From Hyphomicrobiales bacterium (GTDB taxonomy: Bacteria > Pseudomonadota > Alphaproteobacteria > Rhizobiales > Rhizobiaceae), in contig UBMP01000005.1 in assembly GCA_900466575.1 (NCBI GenBank), positions 26,445 to 90,444 of the forward strand: a stretch of DNA of 64,000 nt, read 5' to 3'. The notes beneath the pieces are model-generated. The model saw only the letters and a program-made list of their open reading frames with translations. It searched no databases and was not told the DNA's origin. Positions 33,722-42,256 of the stretch are shown here, in pieces; position 1 is the first letter of the stretch, and every line of letters begins with the position of its first letter. The translations under genes and the position numbers were made by a program.

Positions 33722-33733
33722 TTTGTCGACAAA
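33722..33733. promoter_or_regulatory. TTTGTCGACAAA palindrome upstream of the DapA-family gene
   Basis: Perfect 12-bp palindrome 77 bases before the ATG, sharing TGTCGACA plus an adjacent TAAAATA with the site at 32850. Candidate operator for the GntR protein at 32946. Confidence 0.5.
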
Positions 33734-33810
33734 GACCCTTTGACCTGATAGAGAGGAATTAACGCAACAGGCAATATGGAAGCGGCCTGTGCCACAAAGA
33801 TGGAGCCGAC

Positions 33811-34746
33811 ATGACTGAGTCCGTATTCACGGGTTGCATTCCCGCGCTGATGACCCCCTGCAACCCAGACCGCACGCCAAACTTTGATGCGCTGGTGCGC
33901 AAGGGGCGTGAACTGATCGACCTCGGCATGTCGGCGGTCGTTTATTGCGGCTCCATGGGCGACTGGCCTTTGCTGACCGATGCTGAGCGCCAGGAAGGCG
34001 TGCGGCGTCTGGCTGAAGCCGGCATTCCGGTGATTGTCGGCACTGGCGCAGTCAACACGAAGGCCGCCGCGGCTCATGCCGCGCATGCTGCGAAAGTCGG
34101 CGCAGTCGGCCTTATGGTCATTCCCCGCGTTCTGTCGCGCGGCACGTCGGTCAGCGCCCAGAAGCATCACTTCTCCGCCATCCTGGAAGCGGCAAACGGT
34201 CTGCCGGCCGTCATTTACAACAGCCCCTATTATGGCTTCGCCACCCGCGCGGACCTCTTCTTCGAACTGCGCGCCAAGTATTCCAATCTCATAGGTTTCA
34301 AGGAATTCGGCGGCAAGGCCGACATGACCTATGCAGCCGAGCATATCACCTCGGGCGATGACAGCCTGACGCTCATGGTCGGCGTTGACACGGGCGTCTA
34401 TCACGGCTTCGTCAACTGCGGAGCAGGCGGCGCGATCACGGGCGTGGGCAATGCGCTGCCCAAGGAAGTTCTGCACCTGATCGACCTGTGCGAAAAGGCC
34501 GCTGCCGGCGATGCCAAGGCACGCGCGGAAGCCCGCGAGCTGGAAGAAGCACTGATGGTGCTCTCCACCTACGACGAAGGTGCCGACCTCGTCCTGCACT
34601 ACAAGTACCTGATGGTGCTGAACGGTGAGAGCGAATACGAACTCCACTTCAACGAGACCGACAAGCTCAGCGCCTCGCAGCAGCGCCAGATCGAGAACCA
34701 GTACAAGCTGTTCAAAACCTGGTACGCCAACCGCTACGGCGCTTGA
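33811..34746 (+). CDS. Dihydrodipicolinate synthase / N-acetylneuraminate lyase family protein
   Basis: 311 aa TIM barrel. The Schiff-base lysine is Lys164 (GFKEFGG) and the YNSP motif is Tyr136-Pro139. The pyruvate-binding segment that usually reads GTTGE is GSMGDW here (48-52), pointing to a 2-oxo-acid aldolase or dehydratase other than DapA. Possible reactions include lysis or dehydration of a keto-deoxy sugar acid, or a hydroxyproline-pathway deaminase. It follows a GntR gene with which it shares an operator motif. Probably transcribed alone and ended by the hairpins at 34767 and 34813. Confidence 0.8.
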   Translation: MTESVFTGCIPALMTPCNPDRTPNFDALVRKGRELIDLGMSAVVYCGSMGDWPLLTDAERQEGVRRLAEAGIPVIVGTGAVNTKAAAAHAAHAAKVGAVGLMVIPRVLSRGTSVSAQKHHFSAILEAANGLPAVIYNSPYYGFATRADLFFELRAKYSNLIGFKEFGGKADMTYAAEHITSGDDSLTLMVGVDTGVYHGFVNCGAGGAITGVGNALPKEVLHLIDLCEKAAAGDAKARAEARELEEALMVLSTYDEGADLVLHYKYLMVLNGESEYELHFNETDKLSASQQRQIENQYKLFKTWYANRYGA

Positions 34747-34812
34747 ACCGCCTCGCAAACTCTCCGCTGCCTCACTGAGGCAGCCAGATAAGCGCCGGGC
34801 GTGCTTTAAATA

Positions 34813-34838
34813 GACTGCCGAAAGCAATTTCGGCAGTC
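34813..34838. terminator. Terminator hairpin between the DapA-family gene and rhaK
   Basis: GACTGCCGAAA and TTTCGGCAGTC make a perfect 11-bp stem with a GCAA loop. A smaller stem (CTGCCTC/GAGGCAG, 34767-34783) precedes it. Located between convergent genes. Confidence 0.75.
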
Positions 34839-34937
34839 TCTAGCTGAGACGTCGGATCGATCCATGGATTTGTTTTCGCACGCTGAACGAAGTCTACCGG
34901 CAAAGCGCGTATGCCAATGAAACGGGTTTTTTGAGCG

Positions 34938-36293
34938 CTACAAAAGAGAGCGCCAGGTTTCAGCATACTGGCCCAAGGCTCTCTCGTTGACAGGTCTTGC
35001 CAGAAGGCCCTGGCCACCGGCAGGACGTGCGCCTTCAACGAGAAGCGCAGCACCGATACTGGTTCCGGTTCCCGCGACCGCCTCAACCGGACGACCCGTC
35101 ACGGCGGCCAGCATGTCGAGATACGCGCGGTTTTCGGCAAACGGACCTTCGACCAGAACCGGGCCCTCAGCCCCCACAATGCCGAGACCCGTCGCTGTCA
35201 TCAGAGCAAGATAGAAGGAGACCGTGACATAGCGCTCCCCCGATGTCAGCCGCGACTCTTCAACAGTCCAGGTCGCCTTGCGGCCCTGGAACGGGCCCGA
35301 TTGATTTTCGACCGCCGGCAGCAGCACGGCCGCCCGCGCCAGCACGGAATCGATGTCGGCGGATGAGAAATCCTTAGGCCCGTCGCCGATCAGCCGCTCG
35401 AATTCGCGCCCACCCATGAAACGAGCCGAGGGAACCGGATCGCCATAGGCATTGACATTCACCAGCGTGTCGCGTGCGGGATCGAGCGTCACCTTCGCCC
35501 CGCAGACAGCCATGGAGATGACCCATGTCCCGGTCGAGACGACTGAAAAGGGCGCCGCGCGGGCGGCGAGATGCGCATAGAGCGAGGCATTGGAATCGTG
35601 AATGCCGCAGATGACGGGCGTTTCGGCCGCAAGGCCGGTCGCGGCTGCAATCTCCGGCAAGATTGGGCCCAGCCGGTCGGCCGCGCGGGCGACCGGCGCC
35701 ATCAGGTCCGTCCAGCCTTGGCGCGCGACGAGAGAGGAATATCGTCCCTCCTCCGGCATCCAGAGATCGGTGTGGCAGCCAAGCGACGTCACTTCGTTGA
35801 CAGCAATACCGCAGAGGCGGAAGGCCCAGTATTGCGGATAGGTAAGGATCGTCCGGGTCCTGGCCTTCAGGTCCGGGAAGGTCCGGAACTGCCAGAAGAG
35901 CTGCGCGCCGAGGTTCAGACCGAGCGGCAGGCGGGCGGAACCTGTTTCGGCAAAGGGCGGACGAATGGCGTCATAGTCGGCCGCCAGCGTATCGGGGCCA
36001 TCGAATTCGTAATCGAGGGCGGCCGAGGCAAGATTGCCCTCGGCATCGAGCAGGACGGCAGAAGCGCCATGGGTGGTGATCGAAACTCCATCGACACCGA
36101 ATTCGGCCTGGAAGCGCTTCAGTCCATCAAGAATGAATTGCCAAAGGCCGTCGATATCATAGTGGGGATAGGGCGGCCCCTTCAGCACCGCATTCGGCCG
36201 TTTCGTCACGGCGATTTCGCTGAGGCTCTCGCGGTCCACGAGAGCGACCTTGGCATTGGTCTTGCCGATATCGATGACGGCGATGTGTTTCAT
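34938..36293 (-). CDS. rhaK: Sugar kinase of the rhizobial L-rhamnose system (FGGY family)
   Basis: 451 aa. The ATPase fold begins AVIDIGKTNAKVALVD (phosphate-1), with TTHGASAVLLD, the catalytic-Asp region GIHDSNASLYAHL, and VSTGTWVI. In Rhizobium leguminosarum RhaK is essential for rhamnose growth and also for transport by the RhaSTPQ importer. Last gene of the operon rhaRSTPQUK; it starts six bases after rhaU. Confidence 0.92.
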   Translation of the reverse strand: MKHIAVIDIGKTNAKVALVDRESLSEIAVTKRPNAVLKGPPYPHYDIDGLWQFILDGLKRFQAEFGVDGVSITTHGASAVLLDAEGNLASAALDYEFDGPDTLAADYDAIRPPFAETGSARLPLGLNLGAQLFWQFRTFPDLKARTRTILTYPQYWAFRLCGIAVNEVTSLGCHTDLWMPEEGRYSSLVARQGWTDLMAPVARAADRLGPILPEIAAATGLAAETPVICGIHDSNASLYAHLAARAAPFSVVSTGTWVISMAVCGAKVTLDPARDTLVNVNAYGDPVPSARFMGGREFERLIGDGPKDFSSADIDSVLARAAVLLPAVENQSGPFQGRKATWTVEESRLTSGERYVTVSFYLALMTATGLGIVGAEGPVLVEGPFAENRAYLDMLAAVTGRPVEAVAGTGTSIGAALLVEGARPAGGQGLLARPVNERALGQYAETWRSLL

Positions 36294-36299
36294 GCCCGT

Positions 36300-36629
36300 T
36301 CATTCCATGTGAAAGACGGGGGTGAGGTCAATGGCGATGGGCTCGTTTTTCTCGTTCGTCGCCATGATGTCGGCCATGTGTGCCCACCATTTCTGCATGA
36401 CCGCCGTCTGCGGCAGCGAGTCCACCGTGTGATCCTTGCGCCGCCAGAGCACACCGAAGAGCACATTCGTTTCCTCATCGAGAAAGATCGAATAGTCGGA
36501 AACGCCGGCCTCGTGCAGCAGGTCGACCAGTTCCGGCCAGATCTCGTCATGCCGGCGCTGGTACTCGTCGCGCATGCCGGGATTGAGGAACATCTTGAAG
36601 GCGTGTTTCTCCAGATTGGCGCGGTTCAT
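36300..36629 (-). CDS. rhaU: L-rhamnose mutarotase
   Basis: 109 aa, the family's normal length. Contains the catalytic histidine in [10 protein letters not shown] (His27), [15 protein letters not shown], and [10 protein letters not shown]. It interconverts alpha and beta L-rhamnose so that transport and the isomerase are not limited by slow mutarotation. The start overlaps the rhaQ stop (ATGA). Confidence 0.93.
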   Translation of the reverse strand: MNRANLEKHAFKMFLNPGMRDEYQRRHDEIWPELVDLLHEAGVSDYSIFLDEETNVLFGVLWRRKDHTVDSLPQTAVMQKWWAHMADIMATNEKNEPIAIDLTPVFHME

Positions 36630-37627
36630 CGGCGGCGGTTCCTGAACTTGCGGAAGAGGATCGGTAGCGCGATGACGAAGATCAGCAGCGCGCCGATGAC
36701 GATCGACATGACGATGCCCGGCACGTTGAGCAGCCCGAGCCCGAAGGTCACGAGGCCCATGATCAGCGCTGCGATCACCACACCCTGAATGGTGCCCGAG
36801 CCGCCGAGAATGGAGACGCCGCCCAGAACGACCATGGTCACCGCCTCCAGCTCCCAGCCGGCGGCAATGGAGGGCCGGGTGCTGTCGAGCCGCGAGGTCA
36901 GCAGCACCGAGGCAATGCCCGACATGAGGCCGGTCAGCAGGAAGAGAATGAACTTCACCCGCTCGACCCGAATACCCGAAAAGCGGGCCGCGACATCATT
37001 ATTGCCGATGGCAAAGATCTGCCGGCCGAAATTCGTCCGGTGCAGCAGCACATAGTAGATCAGCGAGCAGACGAGGAAGAGCACGAATTCGAAGGAGAAG
37101 ACCCAGAAGACATAGCCCTGTCCGAAATACGCAAAGCTTGCCGGATAGCCTTTGAAGGCCTGGTCGCCGAGCACGATGTAGGAAATGCCGCGGAAGAAGC
37201 TCATCGTGCCGATGGTGACGACGATGGAGGGAAGCCCGAGGCCGGTCACAAGGAAGCCGTTGAACGCGCCGCAGACGAGGCCGGTCACCACGCCGATCAG
37301 TACCAGTTCGCCCGTTCCCGCTCCATATTGCAGCGCAAGCCCCATCATGGTCGAGGCGAGCGCGATGATCGAGGCGACCGAGAGATCGATTTCGCCAGCG
37401 ATGATCAGCAGCGCCATGGCAAGCGCGATCAACACCTTTTCGGTGAAGTTGAAGGTCGCATCCGACAGTGACCAAGGCGACAGGAAGTAAGGCGAGGCCA
37501 GCGAGTTGACGATGAAGAGCACGGCGCCGACGACGAGCAGCAGGCTCGGCCAGGAGAAGATGGCCCCTTTCAGCGGCGTGCCGAGCCGGTCGGGAATGCG
37601 GCGGGTTTCGGTGGAATGGATGCTCAT
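36626..37627 (-). CDS. rhaQ: L-rhamnose ABC transporter permease
   Basis: 333 aa RbsC-type permease with eight to ten membrane segments ([51 protein letters not shown]). It works with RhaP as the paired permease of the importer. Start overlaps the rhaP stop and its own stop overlaps the rhaU start, each by four bases. Confidence 0.92.
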   Translation of the reverse strand: MSIHSTETRRIPDRLGTPLKGAIFSWPSLLLVVGAVLFIVNSLASPYFLSPWSLSDATFNFTEKVLIALAMALLIIAGEIDLSVASIIALASTMMGLALQYGAGTGELVLIGVVTGLVCGAFNGFLVTGLGLPSIVVTIGTMSFFRGISYIVLGDQAFKGYPASFAYFGQGYVFWVFSFEFVLFLVCSLIYYVLLHRTNFGRQIFAIGNNDVAARFSGIRVERVKFILFLLTGLMSGIASVLLTSRLDSTRPSIAAGWELEAVTMVVLGGVSILGGSGTIQGVVIAALIMGLVTFGLGLLNVPGIVMSIVIGALLIFVIALPILFRKFRNRRR

Positions 37628-38604
37628 GCCGTGGCCTCCGCGTTTTTAAGAATGAGGCGCTGACCGCGCTTGGCGCCACGCCCGTTCAGAACCACGGCGA
37701 GAATGATGGCCGCACCCGAAATCGCCATCTGCCAGAAGGGCGAAATGTTGATGACCGGAAGCGCGCCGTTGATGACGCCGAGGAAGAGCGCGCCCAGCAC
37801 CGCGCCCGCCACCGTGCCGACGCCGCCGGAGATCGAGATGCCGCCGATGACGCAGGCCGCGACGACGGTCAGCTCATAGCCGCGGGCCACTTCCACCGAG
37901 CCGATGACATAGCGCGACACCCACAGATAGCCGCAGAAGCCGGAGAGCAGACCAGAGAGGCAGAAGGCATAGAAGGTGGTCCGCCCGACATCGATCCCGG
38001 CATAGACCGCCGCCGTCGGGTTGACGCCGACCGCATAGAAGGAGCGGCCGAGCGAGGTGCGCGACATCAGGATGACGAACGCAATGACGATGGCCACCGC
38101 ATACCAGACGAGAAGCGACAGGCCGAGAAACTCGATGCGCGTATAGGCGACGAAGGAAGCCGAAAACGCATCCGCATTCACCCACTGTCCGCCGGCGATC
38201 AGGAAGATGACACCGCGATAGATAGTGAGCGAACCGAGCGTGACGACAATCGCCGGAATGCCGAGGCGCCAGATGAAGAGCCCGTTGAGCGCACCCAAGA
38301 GCAGCCCGCAGGTGGTCGCGATCAGCATCAGCGCCGGCACCGGAATTCCGGGCGCCGCCTTGTTGATCAGCGCCACGATCATGCCGGAAAGCGCAAGGTT
38401 GGATGCCATCGAGAGATCGATGGAACGGGTGAGGATCACCACCATCTGGCCTAGCGCCAGGATCATCAGGATCGAGGAATCCTCTACGATGCCTGACAGC
38501 CTGCCGGGCGAGGCAAAGCCCGGCGCGCGCATGTCGGTGGCAAAAACGAGGGCTGCGATCAGCACCGCCAGCCAGAACTCGCGCAACTTGAGGATCTGGC
38601 TCAT
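37624..38604 (-). CDS. rhaP: L-rhamnose ABC transporter permease
   Basis: 326 aa RbsC-type permease (ILALGQMVVILTRSIDLSMASNLALSGM and VIGGISISGGVGTVAGAVLGALFLGV). Overlaps rhaT and rhaQ by four bases on either side. The assignment of P and Q follows the gene order in Rhizobium leguminosarum. Confidence 0.92.
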   Translation of the reverse strand: MSQILKLREFWLAVLIAALVFATDMRAPGFASPGRLSGIVEDSSILMILALGQMVVILTRSIDLSMASNLALSGMIVALINKAAPGIPVPALMLIATTCGLLLGALNGLFIWRLGIPAIVVTLGSLTIYRGVIFLIAGGQWVNADAFSASFVAYTRIEFLGLSLLVWYAVAIVIAFVILMSRTSLGRSFYAVGVNPTAAVYAGIDVGRTTFYAFCLSGLLSGFCGYLWVSRYVIGSVEVARGYELTVVAACVIGGISISGGVGTVAGAVLGALFLGVINGALPVINISPFWQMAISGAAIILAVVLNGRGAKRGQRLILKNAEATA

Positions 38605-40115
38605 GCCGCCTCTCCAATTCCTGCCGCCGCCCGGACGAGCGCTTCCGCCTTCAGGTCGGCATTGTTTTCAAATTCGGTGACGATGCGGCCCTCGCGCATG
38701 ACGACGATGCGGTCGCTCATGCCCATGATTTCCGGCAGTTCCGAAGAGACCATGATGACCGCGAGGCCCTGGGCTGCGAGTTCCGACATGAACTCGTGCA
38801 CGGCGGCCTTCGAGCCGATATCGATGCCCTTCGTCGGCTCGTCGAGAATGATCACGCGCGGCTTCGTCGCCAGCCATTTGGCGATGACGACCTTCTGCTG
38901 GTTGCCGCCGGAGAGATTGCCGACATGCTGGTCGAGCGAGGCGGCGCGCAGATCGAGCCGCTCGGTATATTCCCGCGCCAGCTTGAATTCTTCCGCCAGC
39001 CGCAGGAAACCGTGTTTCGACGTCTTGTTGAGTGAGGCGAGCGTAACATTCTGGAAGATCGGCAGGCCGGTGATCGCCCCCTGCTTGCCGCGATCTTCCG
39101 GCACATAGACGATGCCACGGTCCACCGCTTCCGCCGGCGAGCGGATGACCGCCACCTGACCATCGATGCGCACGGCGCCCTTCGACGGCTTGGTAATGCC
39201 GAACAGCGATTGCATGACCTCGCTGCGGCCAGCACCGACCAGGCCATAGAAACCGAGGATTTCGCCTTCGCGCAGCGAGAAGCCGATATCGTCGAATTCG
39301 GTCGGGTGGCAATAGCCCACGACCTTGAGCACTTCGGGCCCAGGCGTCACCTGCTTCTTCGGGAAGACCTGATCGACCGCGCGGCCGACCATCATACGGA
39401 CGATCTCCTGCTGGGACGTATCCTTCAACAGCCCCTCGCCCACCATCTCGCCATCGCGGAAGACGGTGTAGCGATCGGCAATGCGGTAGATCTCGTCGAA
39501 CTTGTGCGAGATGAAGAGGATCGCCTTGCCCTGACGTTTCAGGAGTTCCACCAACTCGAATAGGTCCTGGATTTCCTTGTAGGACAGCGCCGCTGTCGGC
39601 TCGTCCATGATGACGACTTCGGCGTTGACCGACAACGCGCGAGCCACGGCGACCAGATGCTTGTTGGCGATCGACAGCTCCTTGAGTTTCGTTTCGGGCG
39701 CGATATGGGCAGCACCGATTTCGGACAGCAGGGACTTCGCCCGCGCGTTCATCGCGCGCCAGTCGATCAGTTTCAGCGCAGTGCGCGGCGTGTGGCCAAG
39801 AAAGATGTTTTCAGCCGCGGACAGTTCGTCGAACAGCACGGTTTCCTGATGGATGGCGGTGATGCCGGCCTGGAAGGCGGCATGGGGTGACGAGAGCACG
39901 ACGGGCTTGCCCGACACCCGGATTTCACCCTCGTCCGGCTGGTAGATGCCAGTCATGGTCTTGACCAGCGTCGACTTGCCCGCACCGTTTTCGCCGATCA
40001 GGGCGGTCACTTCGCCGGGATAAAGGCGTAGCGCAACCTTGTGCAGCGCGCGCACGCCGGGGAAGGACTTCGAGATGCCCGACAGCTCTATTTTGGGTTC
40101 TTTTTGGCTCGTCAT
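38601..40115 (-). CDS. rhaT: L-rhamnose ABC transporter ATPase (two nucleotide-binding domains)
   Basis: 504 aa from the ATG at 40115; the upstream in-frame extension lacks homology and a ribosome site. Two fused ABC domains: the first has Walker A GENGAGKST, Walker B VVIMDEPTAAL; the second has a degenerate Walker A (GLVGAGRSE), signature LSGGNQQKVVIAKWL and VIILDEPTKGID. This RbsA-like layout is typical of monosaccharide importers. Confidence 0.92.
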   Translation of the reverse strand: MTSQKEPKIELSGISKSFPGVRALHKVALRLYPGEVTALIGENGAGKSTLVKTMTGIYQPDEGEIRVSGKPVVLSSPHAAFQAGITAIHQETVLFDELSAAENIFLGHTPRTALKLIDWRAMNARAKSLLSEIGAAHIAPETKLKELSIANKHLVAVARALSVNAEVVIMDEPTAALSYKEIQDLFELVELLKRQGKAILFISHKFDEIYRIADRYTVFRDGEMVGEGLLKDTSQQEIVRMMVGRAVDQVFPKKQVTPGPEVLKVVGYCHPTEFDDIGFSLREGEILGFYGLVGAGRSEVMQSLFGITKPSKGAVRIDGQVAVIRSPAEAVDRGIVYVPEDRGKQGAITGLPIFQNVTLASLNKTSKHGFLRLAEEFKLAREYTERLDLRAASLDQHVGNLSGGNQQKVVIAKWLATKPRVIILDEPTKGIDIGSKAAVHEFMSELAAQGLAVIMVSSELPEIMGMSDRIVVMREGRIVTEFENNADLKAEALVRAAAGIGEAA

Positions 40116-40160
40116 CGGCCGGGTCCGGTCTGGCTTTGCAATTGGCAATAGGGGATAAAA

Positions 40161-40182
40161 GAAAGCCGGCGAACCGGCTTTC
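40161..40182 (-). terminator. Intercistronic hairpin between rhaS and rhaT
   Basis: GAAAGCCGG and CCGGCTTTC pair perfectly around CGAA, 60 bases after rhaS. Probably reduces read-through or protects the rhaS message, giving more binding protein than membrane components. Confidence 0.6.
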
Positions 40183-40241
40183 GCGACATCAGGATGAGCG
40201 CGGCAGAGCACGATGCTCTGCCGCAAATGGCCTTGGGAGGC

Positions 40242-41234
40242 TCAGTAGATCTTCGAGAACTTCTCGATATTCGACTTGTCGAACTGATACGGCGCTGCCA
40301 TGGCGGCCGTGTTGTTGTCGTCAAGCTTGATCGAACCAACCTTGCCGAGCGAGAAGGAAGCACCCGGCTCTGCCTTCTTGCCCTTGATCAGCTGGTCGGA
40401 GATGTAGACAGCCGAGTAGCCGAGGTCGATCGGGTTCCACAGCGCCACGCCCTGCGACGCGCCATTGTCGATGAACTTCTTGAACTCGGACGGCAGCGCC
40501 AGACCCGTGACGTTGATCTTGCCGATCAGCTTCTGGTCGGTGACGACCTGGGCAGCGGCCACGACGCCGACCGTGGTCGGCGCGATGATCGCCTTCAGGT
40601 TCGGATAGGACGAGATCAGGCCCTTGGCTTCGTTGGTGGACTTGACCGAGTCATCGTCGCCATAGACGACGGTGTCGAGCTTGATCTTGGGGAACTTCTC
40701 CGGAAGGATCTTCTTGGCGGCTTCGATCCAGGAATTCTGGTTGTTCGCCGTGGAGGAGGCCGACAGGATCGCCACTTCGCCGCCATCCGGCAGATGATCG
40801 GCAGCGAGCTTGATGATCGTTTCGCCGATCAGGTTCGTATCGGACGGGTTGAGATGCATCATGCGGCCGCCCTTGGCGACGCCGGAATCCCAGGAAATGA
40901 CCTTGATGCCGCGATCCATGGCCTTCTTGAGCGCCGGAACGAGAGCGTCGGGATCGTTGGCGGAAATCGCAATCGCATCGACCTTCTGGGCGATCAGCGA
41001 GTTGATGATTTCGATCTGGCCTTCGGCAGTTGCCGAGGTCGGGCCGGTATAGATGACCTCGATACCGCCGCCGAGTTCCTTGGCGGCATCCTGCGCGCCC
41101 TTGGCAGCGGCGTCGAAGAAGCCATTGCCAAGCGACTTGACGACGAGCGCGATTTTCTCGGCCGCAGAGGCCGGTCCGGCCATGAGGGCGGCGGCGATTG
41201 CCGTCGAGATTGCGAGTTTATGCAGAAGTTTCAT
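40242..41234 (-). CDS. rhaS: L-rhamnose periplasmic binding protein
   Basis: 330 aa. Signal peptide (LLHKLAISTAIAAALMAGPASA, cleavage before AEKIALV) and a type I pentose/hexose-binding fold (IALVVKSLGNGFFDAAAKGAQDAA, AISANDPDALVPALKKAMDRGIKVISWDS). Strong GGGAGGA ribosome site. First structural gene after rhaR. Confidence 0.92.
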   Translation of the reverse strand: MKLLHKLAISTAIAAALMAGPASAAEKIALVVKSLGNGFFDAAAKGAQDAAKELGGGIEVIYTGPTSATAEGQIEIINSLIAQKVDAIAISANDPDALVPALKKAMDRGIKVISWDSGVAKGGRMMHLNPSDTNLIGETIIKLAADHLPDGGEVAILSASSTANNQNSWIEAAKKILPEKFPKIKLDTVVYGDDDSVKSTNEAKGLISSYPNLKAIIAPTTVGVVAAAQVVTDQKLIGKINVTGLALPSEFKKFIDNGASQGVALWNPIDLGYSAVYISDQLIKGKKAEPGASFSLGKVGSIKLDDNNTAAMAAPYQFDKSNIEKFSKIY

Positions 41235-41271
41235 GTGTAGTCCTCCCGTTGAAAATTCTCCCCGCTGGCGT

Positions 41272-42075
41272 TCACGCCACGATCGGGGCCTGTTCCTTGG
41301 CTAATTTATCCGCGATGATCAGACCGACGCCCGCTTCCTCAAGCATCTGTCGGTCCTCGTCGCGAATTCCGTCATCCGTGATGATTGTTGTCACGCGATC
41401 CAGCGGGCAGAGCACCAGACTGGACCGCTTCTTGAACTTGGACGAGTCGGCAAGCACCACCAGCTCGTCCGCCTGCCCGATCAGCTTCTGCTCGGCCTGG
41501 ATCAGCAGCGGATCGGCCTCCATGAGACCGAGCTTGCTCAACCCTTGAGCGCCCATGAACATGCGCTTGGCGTAGAAATTCCGCGTCACGTCGTTCTCGA
41601 AGGGGCTCAAGATAATGTTCTGCTCGCGATAGAGCACCCCGCCCGAAAGCATGATCGTGTTCTTGGAATTCTTGAGCAGATGTTCCGCGATCGGGAACGA
41701 GTTGGTGAAGATTTGCATGCGGCGAACGGCAAGCAGATGCACCATCTGGAACGTCGTGGTGCCACCATTGATGATGATCGGATCGCCATCGGCGCACATT
41801 TCGACCGCCTTCAGGGCGATCGCGCGCTTTTGAGCGATATTGATCGTTTCGTTGACGGAGAAGGGCCGGCCAGCGAGACCGGGGAACGCGGGCGGATTGA
41901 TCGCCTCGGCTCCGCCGCGCACCCGGCGCAGCTTCTTCTGCACATGCAGCGTCGCAATGTCCCGGCGGATCGTCGCTTCCGACGATTCCGTCAGTTCAAC
42001 CATTTCGCCGACGGTCACGACAGGCTTTTCCTGGACCGCTGACAGAATGATACGATGGCGCTCTTTCTCGTGCAT
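41272..42075 (-). CDS. rhaR: DeoR-family regulator of rhamnose genes
   Basis: 267 aa from ATG 42075 (AGGAGG upstream). N-terminal DeoR winged helix (RHRIILSAVQEKPVVTVGEMV...SSEATIRRDIATLHVQKKLRRVRGGA), then a sugar-phosphate-sensing domain with INGGTTTFQMVHLL and VVLADSSKFKKRSSLVLCPLDRVTTIITDD. In R. leguminosarum RhaR is a negative regulator of both rha transcripts. Divergent from rhaD; the gap holds striking repeats. Confidence 0.9.
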   Translation of the reverse strand: MHEKERHRIILSAVQEKPVVTVGEMVELTESSEATIRRDIATLHVQKKLRRVRGGAEAINPPAFPGLAGRPFSVNETINIAQKRAIALKAVEMCADGDPIIINGGTTTFQMVHLLAVRRMQIFTNSFPIAEHLLKNSKNTIMLSGGVLYREQNIILSPFENDVTRNFYAKRMFMGAQGLSKLGLMEADPLLIQAEQKLIGQADELVVLADSSKFKKRSSLVLCPLDRVTTIITDDGIRDEDRQMLEEAGVGLIIADKLAKEQAPIVA

Positions 42076-42144
42076 GAATTCCTCCTGGCCGCAAAGATAG
42101 TCACTGATTTTTAAGATTGTCAATCACATCCGATCAAAAATCGT

Positions 42145-42163
42145 CATATTGCGCTGCAATATG
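42145..42163. promoter_or_regulatory. 19-bp palindrome in the rhaR-rhaD intergenic region
   Basis: CATATTGC, centre GCT, GCAATATG: perfect 8-bp arms. It abuts the tandem repeats at 42163 and lies between the two divergent rha promoters. Confidence 0.6.
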
Positions 42164-42191
42164 ATTGAAATTGATTGAAATCGATTGACTT
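42163..42191. promoter_or_regulatory. Three phased GATTGA repeats, candidate RhaR operator
   Basis: GATTGAAAT at 42163, GATTGAAAT at 42173 and GATTGACTT at 42183: exact 10-bp spacing places the copies on one DNA face. DeoR-family repressors bind phased direct repeats of this sort. Confidence 0.6.
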
Positions 42192-42256
42192 GCGTCGCAT
42201 TTTGCCGCATCCATACCGCAAAACTCGAAACATGCGTGTTGCGCAGGGAGGAAGAT

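Noticed and set aside
38601..40226. Longer rhaT start at 40226
   Set aside because: The extra 37 residues are not family-like and the ATG at 40115 gives the normal 500-residue RbsA-type length.
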